A program made the position numbers and the translations under genes. From Usnea hakonensis (taxonomy: Eukaryota; Ascomycota; Lecanoromycetes; Lecanorales; Parmeliaceae), in the NCBI GenBank assembly GCA_013423325.1, contig BLJB01000211.1:1-64000 (forward strand): a DNA stretch of 64,000 bases, written 5' to 3'. Below, one piece after another: positions 21,577-33,023 of the stretch (its first letter is position 1; each line of letters opens with the position of its first letter). The notes beneath the pieces are model-generated. The model was not told the origin of the DNA. It did not search any database and was given only the letters and a program-made list of their open reading frames with translations.

Positions 21577-23208
21577 CTAAGGGCCTACCCTCGAACTACC
21601 AACTCCATCACCAGTGACCTGTCCAACATTACCCGAACTCGCACTCGGAGTAGCAGGCCTGCTTTTCTCCTTTATCAAACTGACATTCTCCCTCAACGCA
21701 ACGTATTCGGAATCCGCGTATCCCAACACCCCACCAATCTCAGAACTTTTCATCCCCTTGATCCTCGCAATCTCCGCCGCAGAATAATTGACGAGCGCTC
21801 TGCCCACCTCCGTAGGCGTCACCGCCGCACCCACAGGCACACCGCCCCCATCGATGCTATTCTCATGAGCTGCCGACGACCACATGGGCAGGTCTCGTTT
21901 CACGACGACCAGCCGTACGGCTTCTTGCTGGCCGAATTGCCCCTCCACGTCGACGATGCCAGCGGGGAGGAGACCGGCTTTGGCGACGAGGGCGCGGTGA
22001 GCGCCTTGGTCGATGTAGAGGGTGCCGCGGGCGGCGAGGCCGTGAAGGAGCCAGAAGGAGCGATCGCGGATTGGGAAAGGGTCGGGGAGGAAGCGGGTGT
22101 GAAGCGGTGGGACTGGAAGAGGGTCGATGTGGAGGGAGGATATGGAGCTTGACAACGGGGTGTTTGCTGCAGAGGTGGCGGCGTCCGAAGAGAGTTCAGA
22201 GGAGACCACGGCGGCCTTTTGGGCTTGGACGTAGTTGACAATGTTGACGATATTCCCCGGGTTCGAGGAGCGTGTGATGACCGTGGTGACGCCTGCCGAA
22301 GTTGCGAGACGGGCCGCGACTATCTTGGTCGACATGCCGCCCCTGCCCAAGGAGGAGCCGGCGGAGGACACGTCTGCTTCAACCGAAGATGCATCTTCGA
22401 CGACTTCGATTGCTTGAGCGTCTGGGTGCGTCCGAGGGTTTTTGTCGTACAAGCAATCGACATCGGTCATGAGGAAGAGGTAGTCGGCTTGCACCATGGC
22501 TGCAGTGATGGCAGAGAGGGTGTCATTGTCACCGAATTTCTCGACTTGTCGGATTTCCTGAGTGCGTTGAGCAGTGCTAATCTGTGAAACTCTTTTTGCT
22601 TGGACGTACTGAGACAGCTAGAGTATCGTTCTCGTTGACAATTGGGATCACCCCCATGTTGAGAAGCTCAGTGAACGTGTTTTGCGCATTCAGATATTGT
22701 GTCCGCTGATCCCTCGTCAGCCTGCCGCATACCCACACGGTCCCTCAATTTATACATACGTCAGCAATGTCGTTCCGCGTCAGTAGAATTTGGGCAACAG
22801 GCTGTCGTAGATGGGCAAACAGGCTTTCCCAGAGGCTCATAAGCCGACATTGTCCTACCGCCGCAAGAGCCTTACATAGATATCAGTGTCCTTCTTTTCT
22901 CTTGAACCATGATGAAGCTTTCTACCTGTATTCTGGGCATATATTTAGGCTTCTTTTCCACATCCATTCTTCGTAGGCCCACGGCAATGGCCCCAGAAGA
23001 GACAATGACCACTCGGTGTCCATCTTTGATGAGGGCGACGGCGGTCTCAACAATGAGGGATAATATGGATAGTAGGGGCTCATGAGTCTTCTCATGGACT
23101 ATTGAGCTCGATCCTGAGTTCAAGCCTGGTTAGTAGCTATATTCCAATATGCCCCATGCCATGCATACCCAATTTGATCACGATGGAGAGATGTTTTTGA
23201 CCCTTCAT
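21577..23208 (-). CDS. Glutamate 5-kinase (gamma-glutamyl kinase) with PUA domain
   Basis: Catalyses ATP-dependent phosphorylation of glutamate, the first step of proline synthesis. Five exons can be joined with consistent phases: MKGQKHLSIVIKLG / SSSIVHEKTHEP...RIQ / ALAAVGQ...IAD / RTQYLNAQNTF...AVS / EIRQVEKFGDNDTLS to the stop. Landmarks are the kinase start IVIKLGSSS, IVSSGAIAVGL, IPIVNENDTLAV, FLMTDVDCLYDKNP and GRGGMSTKIVAARLA. The C-terminal PUA domain has RGTLYIDQGAHRAL and NYSAAEIARIKG. GRGGM replaces the more usual GTGGM. The start at 23,208 gives the usual short lead before the first strand. It looks intact; yeast PRO1 is the named counterpart. It is convergent with the gene to its left. 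Confidence 0.88.
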
Positions 23209-23650
23209 ACTTACATTCGTGAAGTGTCACCTTGTCATTACTGTAAGACCAAGATACCTTTGAACCAGTTCCGGAACTGTGGAGCAACTTCTCACCGCTT
23301 TAACGGCCCAAAGCGCGTGTGTGCGCTGGAGAGTTCCGAATCTTTTCGCTGTGGCTGAATATGCTGGCTGTGGCGCAGCTGCTCCTACGCTAAAGACCGT
23401 TTCGTCTACTGGCGCCCCCGCTGCTCTCCCTTGCTCCCTTCTGCTCCCTCGCTACTCTCCTATCCTCCCTCGCTGCTCCCTCGAGCTCTCCCTTAGCCAC
23501 TTCCTCCCCTAGAGCTAGTTGCTATCGCCACTACGCCCGTATAAGTTTAAACGATAAGCGTCCTTTAGCGCGGGTTAATCCCTGTTACGAAAGAGCCAGT
23601 TATAGCTCGACCGACTACCTATTTTATTATATCCTACCCTTTCCGCTTTT
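23209..23650. other. Intergenic; pyrimidine-rich then repeat-like
   Basis: A run of GCTCCCTCGCT-like segments (23,390-23,510) is followed by about 130 bp of CA/TG-poor DNA. No gene is supported. Confidence 0.4.
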
Positions 23651-23830
23651 GAGTTGGGGGTGGCGATTTATCCGGGGGCGGCGACGGTGGATGGGGTGAG
23701 GGGGGATCATGTTTTGATTGCGCCGCCGTATACGGGTTTGGAAGAGGAGTTGAGGGAGATTGTGAGGGTTGTGAAGGAGGCTTATGAGTTTGTGGAGCGG
23801 AGTGTGGAGCAGGAAGTGATAGATGAATAA
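23651..23830 (+). pseudogene. Class-III aminotransferase, C-terminal fragment
   Basis: Sixty codons reading VAIYPGAATVDGVRGDHVLI, then APPYTGLEEELREIVRVV, and a stop. This is the small-domain C-terminal end of PLP-dependent class-III aminotransferases. The catalytic lysine region is absent. The upstream breakpoint abuts CA/TG-poor sequence. Confidence 0.65.
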
Positions 23831-24075
23831 GTACGGTGGAGTATTGTGCCCTTCTCTAGATACATGGGATGCTCAGTCAGCCTGGGACGATTTTCAATTC
23901 AATGATCGATAGTCTCAATGTTGATGACGATGCCATCACTAACAGATTTATGACATCGACACGTCAGCGTTGCATATCATTCAATCTCTTCAAACCCATT
24001 CCGGTCATGTCAGCATGCTGAAGAAGGCCCCGCTTCAGCTTCATCGCTCGAGCGCACAGCATCCAGGGAAATCAA

Positions 24076-25227
24076 TCAATCATGGTGAGGCTTCGGGGGC
24101 CGACTCCTTGGCACCGTGTCCAAATTGCTAGACTGTTTCAAGTAAAACATATCGCCCGGTTCCATCCGCATGTCATATTTCGGCCCGCCTCCGTACTCGA
24201 AGATGAAATTGAGAGGAAATCCGTGCTCAAACGGCGCCGCTCCATCAATCTCATCGATCTCTTTATCGCTTAGTTCGATACTCAAAGCCTCAATGTTGCT
24301 CTTCAGATGCTCAATCTTGCGCCCACCGACTATCGGGAACACGTACGGCGATTTATATCGCACATACGCCAGCGCAATGCTAGTGATTAAAGTCCCTTTC
24401 TCCTTTGCCAGTTTATCCAAAGTCGCCGAGACCTTCTTTACATTCTCTGACTGCACGGCCATCCTACGCCCTTCACTCTTCTTCTCATATTCCTCCGGGC
24501 TCATAAACATACCTCGGCCAAGGGACCCCCAAGGGGCCAAGGCCATCCCTTCCGACTCGCACATGGGGATGATCTCGCGTTCAAAGTCGCGCATTGCGGC
24601 GCTCCAATGGCCTTGGTACACGCTAAATTGCGTAAGGCCCTTTTGCCGAGCGTACTCGTTCGCCCGGCTAACGATCCAGGCGGGCGTATCGCTGATGCCG
24701 AGGTAGAGAACTTTACCCGACGCGACCATGTGGTGGAGGGAGTACATGATTTCCGGGACCGAGGTGGTGAAGTCCCACCAGTGTATATAGAGTAGATCGA
24801 TATAGCTTGTCCGGAGTTTCTTTAAACTCGTCTCTAGGGAGACCCGTAGGCTCTTAGAGTGATTGCCCACGTAGTTGGACTTGATTATCGTCGCTATCGA
24901 CGGGTAACAGGAGCTGGTAAACTTGGTGGCGAGGACTAATTGGTCCCGGTTCTGACGCGACTCCATCCATTCGCCCAGCCATTCCTCGTTCTCGCCGTCT
25001 TGGTAATTGTTCGATGTATCGATAAAGTTGCCTCCGTTTTCGAAGAAGTAGTCGAGTATCCCGGTCGAGGTCTCCTTGTTGCATTCACCCAGTTTATTGG
25101 ACCATGCTTCGCCGAAGTTCAGTGCACCGAGGCAGAGTGGCGAGACTCGTACGCCTGCTGTGGGAGAGAGGACTCGTTGGTAGCCAAGAAGGCTCTTGGG
25201 CTTGGTGAGGGGTGGATAGTTGGCCAT
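24076..25227 (-). CDS. Aldo-keto reductase, norsolorinic-acid-reductase/aryl-alcohol dehydrogenase type
   Basis: A single exon of 383 residues. NAD(P)H-dependent carbonyl or aldehyde reduction is expected. The AKR catalytic tetrad is present: D70 and Y75 in FIDTSNNYQDGEN, K102 in LATKF and H149 in YIHWWD. The C-terminal cofactor block is PIVGGRKIEHLKSNIEAL. The overall sequence is closest in character to the fungal NOR-reductase/aryl-alcohol dehydrogenase group often found in secondary-metabolite clusters. I used the ATG at 25,227 (MANYPPLTKP) rather than one 13 codons upstream, because family members start with this block. It is intact, on the same strand as the monooxygenase 0.7 kb upstream, and has normal base composition. 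Confidence 0.88.
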   Translation of the reverse strand: MANYPPLTKPKSLLGYQRVLSPTAGVRVSPLCLGALNFGEAWSNKLGECNKETSTGILDYFFENGGNFIDTSNNYQDGENEEWLGEWMESRQNRDQLVLATKFTSSCYPSIATIIKSNYVGNHSKSLRVSLETSLKKLRTSYIDLLYIHWWDFTTSVPEIMYSLHHMVASGKVLYLGISDTPAWIVSRANEYARQKGLTQFSVYQGHWSAAMRDFEREIIPMCESEGMALAPWGSLGRGMFMSPEEYEKKSEGRRMAVQSENVKKVSATLDKLAKEKGTLITSIALAYVRYKSPYVFPIVGGRKIEHLKSNIEALSIELSDKEIDEIDGAAPFEHGFPLNFIFEYGGGPKYDMRMEPGDMFYLKQSSNLDTVPRSRPPKPHHD

Positions 25228-25944
25228 CGTGATGGATACTGAGGGACAGTAGGTCTGAGTTATCAATTGATGAAGGAGTGCATGAAGGAGAGTGTCTCGC
25301 TATGTTAAGTTTCAAGTTCAATGTGAGAAGCCGGAGATCACCCATCTAGGCCCACTAATAAGATTCTTCCAAATATTTATAGAAATAGGGCCAAAGTCCA
25401 GGGCGTAATCGAATATTTGTTACGGCCTAGGACTAGAGGCAGGTACAAAAGCCAATCACAGATCCCATACCCACCTCCGTAAGTATCCTCTACATCTACC
25501 ATCCACATGTCTCATGAGAAATAGCCAATCCAGACACTTTGACTTCAAGACGACACAAATAAGCGTCGTACAGTACTCAGCCCAGAATCGAGATCACCTT
25601 GTGTGAGAGAGAGAGAGAGAGGGTGATAGGTAAACTAGTACTCCCTCTCTCATGCAAGCACACACATGCATGATATGATGGAATTCAGGTGTCGGCTCTG
25701 CCTTAACAATGTGGCAGGCAGGCGCGCGTCAAACTTAATGTTAAGGGATTTGGTGTATCGCTTTGTAGAACAAGCAATCGCCCCCAGAGCTGGGCATCAT
25801 TCGAAGCTTGTTCTCATTCGACTTCTTGTTGCTTTCACGAAATCACGAAACTCGCGGTATTATTTTTTTGTTAATAAAAAAATTCGTAAATGAGTTCCGT
25901 CAGGAAAGAGTTCATCACGCACTCCTACGAATGAGCTCTCTAAA
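25228..25944. other. Intergenic between reductase and monooxygenase
   Basis: Contains a short (GA)n run at about 25,608-25,622 and weak frames only. It should include the reductase promoter and the monooxygenase 3' end. Confidence 0.5.
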
Positions 25945-28217
25945 CTATTTCTCATTCATCACTACCTGGCGCCATAGCGGATCCAAGGCTTTGACGCTCA
26001 AGAAAGGTGTAGAGTCCTCACCCTCCGTCTTCTCCGCCCAAGAGTACCCGTTCCCGAGAATGGCCCAGGGATTGTCATGGAGATATTCGATATCGTAGTC
26101 CTCGTAGCGGGGCTGGAGGATCGCTTCCCGGTAATGCAGGCCGGTTCCGGGCCACAGCGCTGTGACGCGATTCGTCTGGTTGTTCTTGAACCAGCTCCGG
26201 CAATCCTGCGTCCACACTGTCCGCTTGATCCACTGCTGAACGTGCTCGTTGAACTTGCGGGTCACGTCGGAACGAGGGACCAAGCTCTTAATCTGGTCTC
26301 GCTGCATCTTGTGAAGAACGTCAATGATGTAGTCGCCGTTTGCCGTGAGAGGTCCCATGATAGAGCCGTTGTGGACTGGATATGCAGGACCCATGAAGGT
26401 GTAAAAATTGGGCATCTGCGTGTAGTCAGCATTTTATCCGCTAGATCACGGTATGATCAAATACTAATCACTAACATTTGGGACTGCAAGACCAAGGTAA
26501 GCCTCCGGGTGGTCCCCCCACTGAGTCGACAGCCTAACGCCATTTTTACCTATGATAGGAAATCGAGCGCGATGGTCGGTTTCGAAGCCTGGAATTTAAA
26601 CCGTCACGTTCTATAGCGGCAGCTGGCCGGAGCTTTACTGACCAGTCGCGCAAACCACCGTGTCGACCTCGACCTCATCGCCACTAGCATCAATGATCGA
26701 GTGTTCCTTTAATTCCTGAGCAGCTGCAAAGTGAACATGCACATTTGGCTGCTGTATTGCTTGCATATATGGGTCTGCGGGTGTAACACGTCTACAACCC
26801 AGACTCCAAGTGGGAGTGAAACCTACGCCTCATTAGCCACAGCAATATAAAGTAATACAAAGAGTTTCGATAGAGGCAGCTATACCTCGCAGAAGTCGCT
26901 CGTCTTTGATATGTTCTCTCATACGCTGACGAAAGAACTCCGTTGTAACTTTGGCAGCCTCGGATTCCGCATGTTGAAAGTCCATTGCTATGCTCATCTT
27001 GGTCTCGATTTCCTTGGCGTGGTCGATCATAGCATTCACGTTTGTGCGAAAGAGCTCCACTTGCTCTGGAGAATCTATTAGACATTAGCCTCGTCCGATC
27101 TGTGTCTCAGACCCCAAGATGCTTGACGCTGTACAGGGTTTAGACTCTCCGAAGTTATCTGCAATCGCCGAGAACCAGGTTCCCGTACGCACGAAAATGT
27201 TGAGATTCTTAACAGAGGGCTGGAAACGTTAGCGATAAAGTAACACTGTGCCGTGAGAAAAAAGGCCTACCTGTATAGATGACACAATCTGGATACTGCT
27301 GGCTCCGGAGCCTACCACAGCCACCCGGTCGGTCTTCCAGTGCTCCTCTTTGTAATCATCCGGCCATGTGGCACTATGGAAGATCTATGCAAGGATGCCA
27401 ACTTAGCGTAGCACCAGCTGAAGGCGAGAAGAGCATGCCCTGCCCTTGAATCTTTCCAAACCCTTGATCTCCGGCCACTTGTACTTGTTCAAAGCTCCCG
27501 TAGCATAGAGGAAGACGTCGCAACGATCTTCACACGTGACGAGACTGCCATCAGGCTGCTTTCGCTCGACCGTCACCGTCCATTTCCCATTTTTATCCAT
27601 CCATTCGGCCTTGAGAACCCGGCTCTCGAAATGCATGTATTGCCGGAGATGGAATATCTCGCTGATCCGGTCGACTGTACTATTTCATGAGCTAACAACG
27701 ACCTTTACTCTCTCTCCAAGGCCAAAAAAAAAATCAAAAGAAAGGAAAAATCATAAACACCCACGATACGTCCAAATATCCCCTCTCGAAGCCGAATACC
27801 GTGGCCATTCCGGATACAGGGCGAAATTGAACGCGTACGCATGGGCCGGGATGTCGCACCCGCACCCCGGATACCGGTTCTCGAACCACGTCCCGCCCAG
27901 ATCCGCATTCTTATCGTACATGGCCAACTGAGTGTTACGGCAGTCTTTCTGAATCTTGTAGGCCATCATGATGCCCGATACGCCGCATCCGGCAACGATG
28001 ACTCTCAGAGGCCGATTTGCTGCGGAAGAAGGTTTTTTGTCAGTCAGTCAGCTCAACGCAACTTTTTTTACGTTCTGGTGCTTTTGGGTACGGTATGAGT
28101 ACCTGGGTCTCCGAGGAGGATATCAGGCGGATTGTACATCGCTTGAGCAGGAGCAGCTGTGTCAGTATTACCATTCGGTTCGGGATGAGATGGGGTGTCG
28201 TCTGAGTTTTTCGCCAT
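25945..28217 (-). CDS. Baeyer-Villiger-type FAD monooxygenase, nine exons
   Basis: Inserts oxygen next to a carbonyl using FAD and NADPH. The nine exons join in frame from MAKNSDDTPSHP to the stop at 25,945. The first Rossmann motif is VIVAGCGVSG. The GGTWFENRYPGCGCD element follows, and the BVMO fingerprint reads FKGRIFHSATWPD across an intron. The second, NADPH-binding, Rossmann motif is VAVVGSGASSIQ, and the protein ends in a long C-terminal region. The fingerprint intron begins with GC (AGG|GCATGC) and ends in CATAG, so it appears to be a GC-AG intron. No disabling change was found. It has the same orientation as its two neighbours, and its context beside an A-T-TE synthetase suggests a tailoring step. 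Confidence 0.87.
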
Positions 28218-28578
28218 TGTCGTTTCTTCTGTTCTACTTACAAAATTTTGAAAGGGATTTCCTTTGAGATGGCGTGTCCTCAAATCATGCAACTAAAGAT
28301 CCATGCGAGCCTTTGCTGGGAGAAAGAATCCGAACCCCACTTACGAAATAGAGTGCAGCCAGTCTCCATCACGCTACGTCTATATGTCATCTCAATTAGG
28401 GATATCTCGCGTACCTTACTATCACCGCCATTGTTGACATCTTACTACTAGCCAGGCGAAGGATGGTAGCTCTTCAACAGAAAAGAGATACAGTACTAAG
28501 GCCGAACACGCTCAAAACATTCCCTGTCTGAGCCCTTGGGCTTGTCCCCTCAATCCCGCAATTCCTACATATCCACAA
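28218..28578. other. Short intergenic region
   Basis: No gene; it lies between the end of the VOC gene and the start of the monooxygenase, which run in the same direction. Confidence 0.5.
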
Positions 28579-29169
28579 TCAAGGCTCCATCCTCGGCCCA
28601 ATCTCCCTCCGTCTCTTAATCTCCCTCTCATCCTCCCCCGACTCCACCCTCCCAACAAACTCCTCCGGATCAAAATCCGTCCCAACAGGATTCATCCGAA
28701 ACTCCTCCGTCTCCATAAACCCATTCGCCTCCTCCTGATCGTCGAAATTCTTCACCTGCACTTCGATATCGTTGTCGTCCGGATCCTTATAATACATGCT
28801 CGTCGTCGCCCCATGATTGACACACCAACAAGGTTCCATACCGTGTTTCTTGCGCTGACGATACGAAGTGGCGAGGTCGCGCAGCGTGGAAAAGGTGAAG
28901 CACAGGTGGGCGAGACCTGCGGAATTGGACGATTTGGGCACCGTGCCGGGGAGGGCGAAGATGCCGACGCGGTGATGCTCGTCGTCGTAGTTTAGGAAGC
29001 AGATGAAGTCGTTTTCCCAGACGATGGTTGCGCCTAGGAAGGTTTTGTAATACTTCTTCATTGGCTCAAATTGGTACGCCGGGGTCTTGAGGACGACGTG
29101 GGAGAGGCTGTGTGGGTGCATGACGTCGGGGGGGCTAGGTGTGCAATCGTCGCCTGCGTGAGCTGCCAT
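28579..29169 (-). CDS. VOC-fold (glyoxalase/extradiol dioxygenase-like) protein
   Basis: A single exon of 196 residues. It has a vicinal-oxygen-chelate module with probable metal ligands H24 (LSHVVLKT), H88 (LAHLCF) and E136 (NDIEVQVKNF), and a core YYKTFLGATIVWENDFICFL. Fungal proteins of this type are often named biphenyl-2,3-diol 1,2-dioxygenase-like. The likely chemistry is metal-dependent ring cleavage, isomerisation or glyoxal handling, and cannot be fixed from sequence. The C-terminus is charged. The ATG lies 3 bp from a nine-unit (AAAC)n repeat in the mRNA sense. It is transcribed with the monooxygenase and reductase. Confidence 0.82.
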   Translation of the reverse strand: MAAHAGDDCTPSPPDVMHPHSLSHVVLKTPAYQFEPMKKYYKTFLGATIVWENDFICFLNYDDEHHRVGIFALPGTVPKSSNSAGLAHLCFTFSTLRDLATSYRQRKKHGMEPCWCVNHGATTSMYYKDPDDNDIEVQVKNFDDQEEANGFMETEEFRMNPVGTDFDPEEFVGRVESGEDEREIKRRREIGPRMEP

Positions 29170-29172
29170 ACC

Positions 29173-29210
29173 TTGTTTGTTTGTTTGTTTGTTTGTTTGT
29201 TTGTTTGTTT
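29173..29210. repeat. (GTTT)9 microsatellite at the VOC start codon
   Basis: Nine GTTT units on the plus strand, AAAC on the mRNA strand, ending 3 bp before the ATG. Confidence 0.95.
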
Positions 29211-30827
29211 AATAGTCTTTCAGAAGTGTAATGGAACTGGTCAGATTCGAGCTTTTCGCCTTCCTCGTCGCCGACAAGGGTTGAGCGATAGTTAAGGGGC
29301 TGAGTAGGACGATGGTAGGGAAAAAGGGAGGGAGTTTCCAGGAATATGTTAGTTGCTCTTGACCACGCGGGTCTGTTAGTGAAATGTATGTATCCGATCG
29401 AGGCTTCATTGTGCGATGATTGGAGAGGTTATAGCAGTCTGCTGTAGCTCGAGTAGCATGATGCAGTAAGTACAAGTAAGTATCTACAGAAGGCAGCTAG
29501 TACAGCCAAATATGCCATCGTCCTTTAGAGTCCATAAGTAAAGTAGTATCATGAATGATTTCATCACGGTCGCACCTCTTGGGGATTTGGGTCGAGAGGG
29601 ACCATTATACCCGCGCCAATAGGAATCGAATTTAGTTATTAAGAATCATGATATGTACTGCAACCCCCACCTCTTGAACATTAAGAGTAAACAATCCCGA
29701 AATTCTGCATTATCTTCAGGTAGTCTTGAAGTTAATCCCGGTAGTACTTCTACTACCCTTCGGAAGTTCGGAAGATGAAGATAAAGATGGCAAACGGTGA
29801 GAGGAGACGATGTTAGTCAAGCCTGCATACGATATATAGCAGATCGAATGAGCGCACGCGCTCGAGGATTGCTGGAGATCTCAGCCGCATCTAGCAAGCT
29901 TGACTACATTCAATGGGCATAGATGGTGGTGTCATCATGTAAGCACGAGAACCTTTTTTTCCTGATGCGATAGCAGCCGAGAAATGGCTGGGCCCAGTTT
30001 CAACAGCTGCTGCAGCCAATGGAGTTCCAATTGGTTCGGGTGTGGTTGTGCTACAATTCTCTCTTCATAGACGAAATGCGGCCACATTGTACCAACTTTT
30101 TTTTATTTGCCACACACACCCCAATCCATTTACTTCCTCTTCGAGCCTCTCGCATCAGTAAGCTCAACCCAGACAGCATGAATACCTAAAAAATAAATGC
30201 ACGCTAGGCGAGACTCTCGCTTTCTAGAGTCTTGTCAAATTGTCTTGTTCGAGCTTCCACGCAGCGAATTAGAGGCTGCTCCATTCGCTTTTAATCTTTC
30301 GCATACATAATCGCTCTCACGCATCTCGGTCAGTAGGCGACAAGCAGGCCTGCGGCAAGTGGTGACAAAAGGACCGAGGGTGGAGTTGCTCTATTTCGAA
30401 GCTACAAACAAGGGACCGAGTGAGAGCGGAAGGTGGGATGCAAGCAAGAGAATAGTTAAGAGTAGGATTCTGTTACACTACTTTATACTGTTCCCATCCA
30501 GTGTCCACTTGGTGAAACGGTTTTATGGCTGTTGATAGTTGCATAAATAGCCAATTGCCTAGTATGAGTACCTAGGGTGGTAAGGTACGGCATCTAGGTA
30601 CGGCATCTAGGTACGGCCCATCCAACCTTCTTGGTACGTACCTTACCTTAAGGTATCTTCCGCGGAAAAGACTCAAGACTGGCATCGACCCCCACACATT
30701 ACAAACGGCCGGAATTCTTTTTTTTGCACAAGAACGATGAAAGTGTACTGATTCGATTGGATTGATTGGACAAGTAAGGAGAGTATTGAAAAAATCTAGC
30801 ATTTACTTCGTTCCCCCTGATCAATCA
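29211..30827. other. Intergenic region, 1.6 kb, no supported gene
   Basis: Contains a tRNA-T-arm-like motif near 29,595-29,640 (a related one is near 57,705-57,740). It also has a cluster of GGTACGGCATCTA repeats and an ACCTTACCTTAAGGTA palindrome at 30,585-30,655. There are no convincing frames. Confidence 0.45.
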
Positions 30828-31996
30828 TCATTGGCCATTGTTCACAAAATTCAGCCCGCTTTCGATTCGCACGGCTCCGTAGATGCCAGTGATATCGCCC
30901 TTTGGCCCTGCATGCTTCTCGGCCACTGCGAGATGTTTGACGGCTACTTCATAAGATGGTAACGACACCTGGGATGCCTGTGCGAGCCCGAGCACATGTG
31001 ATGCCAAGCCTCGGGCTCTGAACGTTTCAACCATGGGCTGTGACATGGTAAGACCGTCTGTTTATAGGAATCAAGGAGGGCAGACGAGAGGCTAGGACGA
31101 GGGGAGAAAAAAAGGGGGGTGGGTACCTCGTCTCGGTGATACCCACCGCCGTTCATCCTCTTCGAATAGAGCGCCGATGTAGCCTTCGGAAAGGCTTCGA
31201 CCAACTTCTGCGCATTCGCGGTGCCGAGTCCGACTTTCTCGGCAAAAACATTCACTTCCGCTACCATTTCCATCGTGGACAGAATCATGACGTTGCCAAT
31301 CATTTTCAGCAAAGACGCCTGGCCGGGTTCTTCGCCGCTGAGATCGATGACCCCTTGCGCGATCGTGCCGGTGAGATAGGGTAGTATCTGCGACACGGAG
31401 GATGCCAGGCCGGCGGGTACGCAGACAAGTTTTCCCTCGCCGGCGACACTCGGATCGCCAAATACTACAGACACAACGCTGTCTTTAGCTCTCGGGGAGA
31501 GAAAAGGAGCTTTCACTAATATTGATGTTTCGTACCTGGCATGGCGACGAATTCACCGCCTGCTTCGAGGATTCGCTTGGCGATGTCATTCGTAACGTCA
31601 GGAGGGATGGTAGAGCTTTCGACGAACAATTTGCCGGACAGGTTTTGCTGCGTCGATGACAACACCTCGTCAAACGTCTGCTCCACGGCTTCCACGTCCT
31701 GGACGCATGACCAAATGATATCGGCGCAAGCGACGACATCTCTCAAAGAAGAGGCAACAGTTGTCGAATGCCCGATACGCAAGCTGTGCTCCTCAGCACG
31801 CAGCCGGGTTCGGTTGTAGAGCATGAGCGGTTTTGCGTTGTCGGCTTTGTTTACCAGTTGGGTGGTAATGGCCTGTTGCGAACGGCGACATCAGTATCGC
31901 GGTCACTGTATAAAAAACCAGCGTGTGGAGGTCCACCGAGAATCTACTCACTTGACCCATCAAGCCTAGGCCTATGAAAGCTATTTGAGGTGCCAT
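30828..31996 (-). CDS. NAD(P)-dependent beta-hydroxyacid dehydrogenase (6PGDH/3-hydroxyisobutyrate dehydrogenase family)
   Basis: Four exons join in frame. MAPQIAFIGLGLMGQ carries the N-terminal GxGxMG dinucleotide motif. The second exon runs from AITTQLVNKADN to ...FVAMP and includes VESSTIPPDVT. The third starts VFGDPSVAGEGKLVCVPAG and carries the catalytic-lysine region GQASLLKMIGNVM. The last starts PMVETFRARGLASHVLGLA and stops at 30,828. Family enzymes oxidise beta-hydroxyacids or reduce the semialdehyde or imine. A second ATG 18 bp upstream is possible. The gene is intact and divergent from the A-T-TE synthetase across about 1 kb, so a shared promoter region is likely. Confidence 0.83.
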
Positions 31997-33023
31997 GTGA
32001 TATTCCACAGGCAATTTGCAAAAGCATCGACTGGGAACTTTTCATGTGTGGCACGGCCGTGGCTTTCTTTAACTTGTGGAACAAACCCCCGATCGATGAT
32101 TCGAGTATATCATCGAGCATTTCTCACGCAACATGACGTACTCTGAAGAAAGCCATGCTGTCAGCTGAACGATAAGCCATGGAGGATCGTCCTAAAAGAT
32201 CAATGGTATGTTAGTAGAGTGTAGTCACGTACAGAAGTATAGGCTTAGAGTACGGCAAGGTTACTTGACTTCTTGCACCCGACATGCCAGCCATACAACG
32301 GGAAGATTTGCCTGTAAAAGGATAAAAGGATTAAAGAATCTAAGGATCTTAGGATTTAGGTTACTTACCTTACTTTACGGGACTTGTGCCGGTACACACT
32401 GCACACCCCCACCCTCGTTCCTAGCGGGCTAATCAGCTACATTCGACTGTCGTTGGGATTTGAAAAACGGTCCAGTCATTGAGGATTGATCGAGGATTGA
32501 GTTCATCTGAAGATGCATGTGCAGTGTGCAACACTACATTTCGTAGGTAAGACAGTACTTCATGTGCGTCCGTTGTAACCAGCAGGGACCACGAATTCAG
32601 TATCAATACTAATGTAACATCAATGGCAGCCTGCTGCAGCTGCTGCACATTATCTACCCCTCTTTATCCTCTTTATCTTACCAAGCCAATTCGACTACAT
32701 TTTTCGTTTTCCATTTCCATGGCTGACGCTCCCTCGGGCCTTCCTCATTGCTTACTACACCCCTTCACGTATCGTGTCAACCCGCTTGCTTGATTATCCT
32801 AAGGCTGAAAGATCTCTCGAGTCGTCTAGATACGTGGCATGACCGTCCGCAACAACACAAGGCCATCGTCTCTGATTGGTATCTGACCCTATATGCAGGG
32901 TAGTGTCTTCGTTTGGCGTCGTTCGTTTTCCGCCCAAGGATTAAATTTCAATCCCATTTGCATACCATTGCATCCCAACAGTCGGCCAGTCTTATGACTT
33001 GAAGGACACCTAGACGTGCAACA
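31997..33023. promoter_or_regulatory. Divergent promoter region: dehydrogenase and synthetase 1
   Basis: One kilobase without a gene, between two diverging start codons. Pyrimidine-rich patches (CTCTTTATCCTCTTTATC near 32,655) lie upstream of the synthetase. Its start has a good context, ACAATGG. No regulator site could be assigned with confidence. Confidence 0.45.

Noticed and set aside
21382..22152. 256-codon plus-strand frame
   Set aside because: Antisense shadow of the glutamate 5-kinase last exon; composition and content follow the real gene.
30755..30772. GATT repeats taken for another LINE 3' tail
   Set aside because: No similarity to the LINE 3' region on either side; a short chance run.
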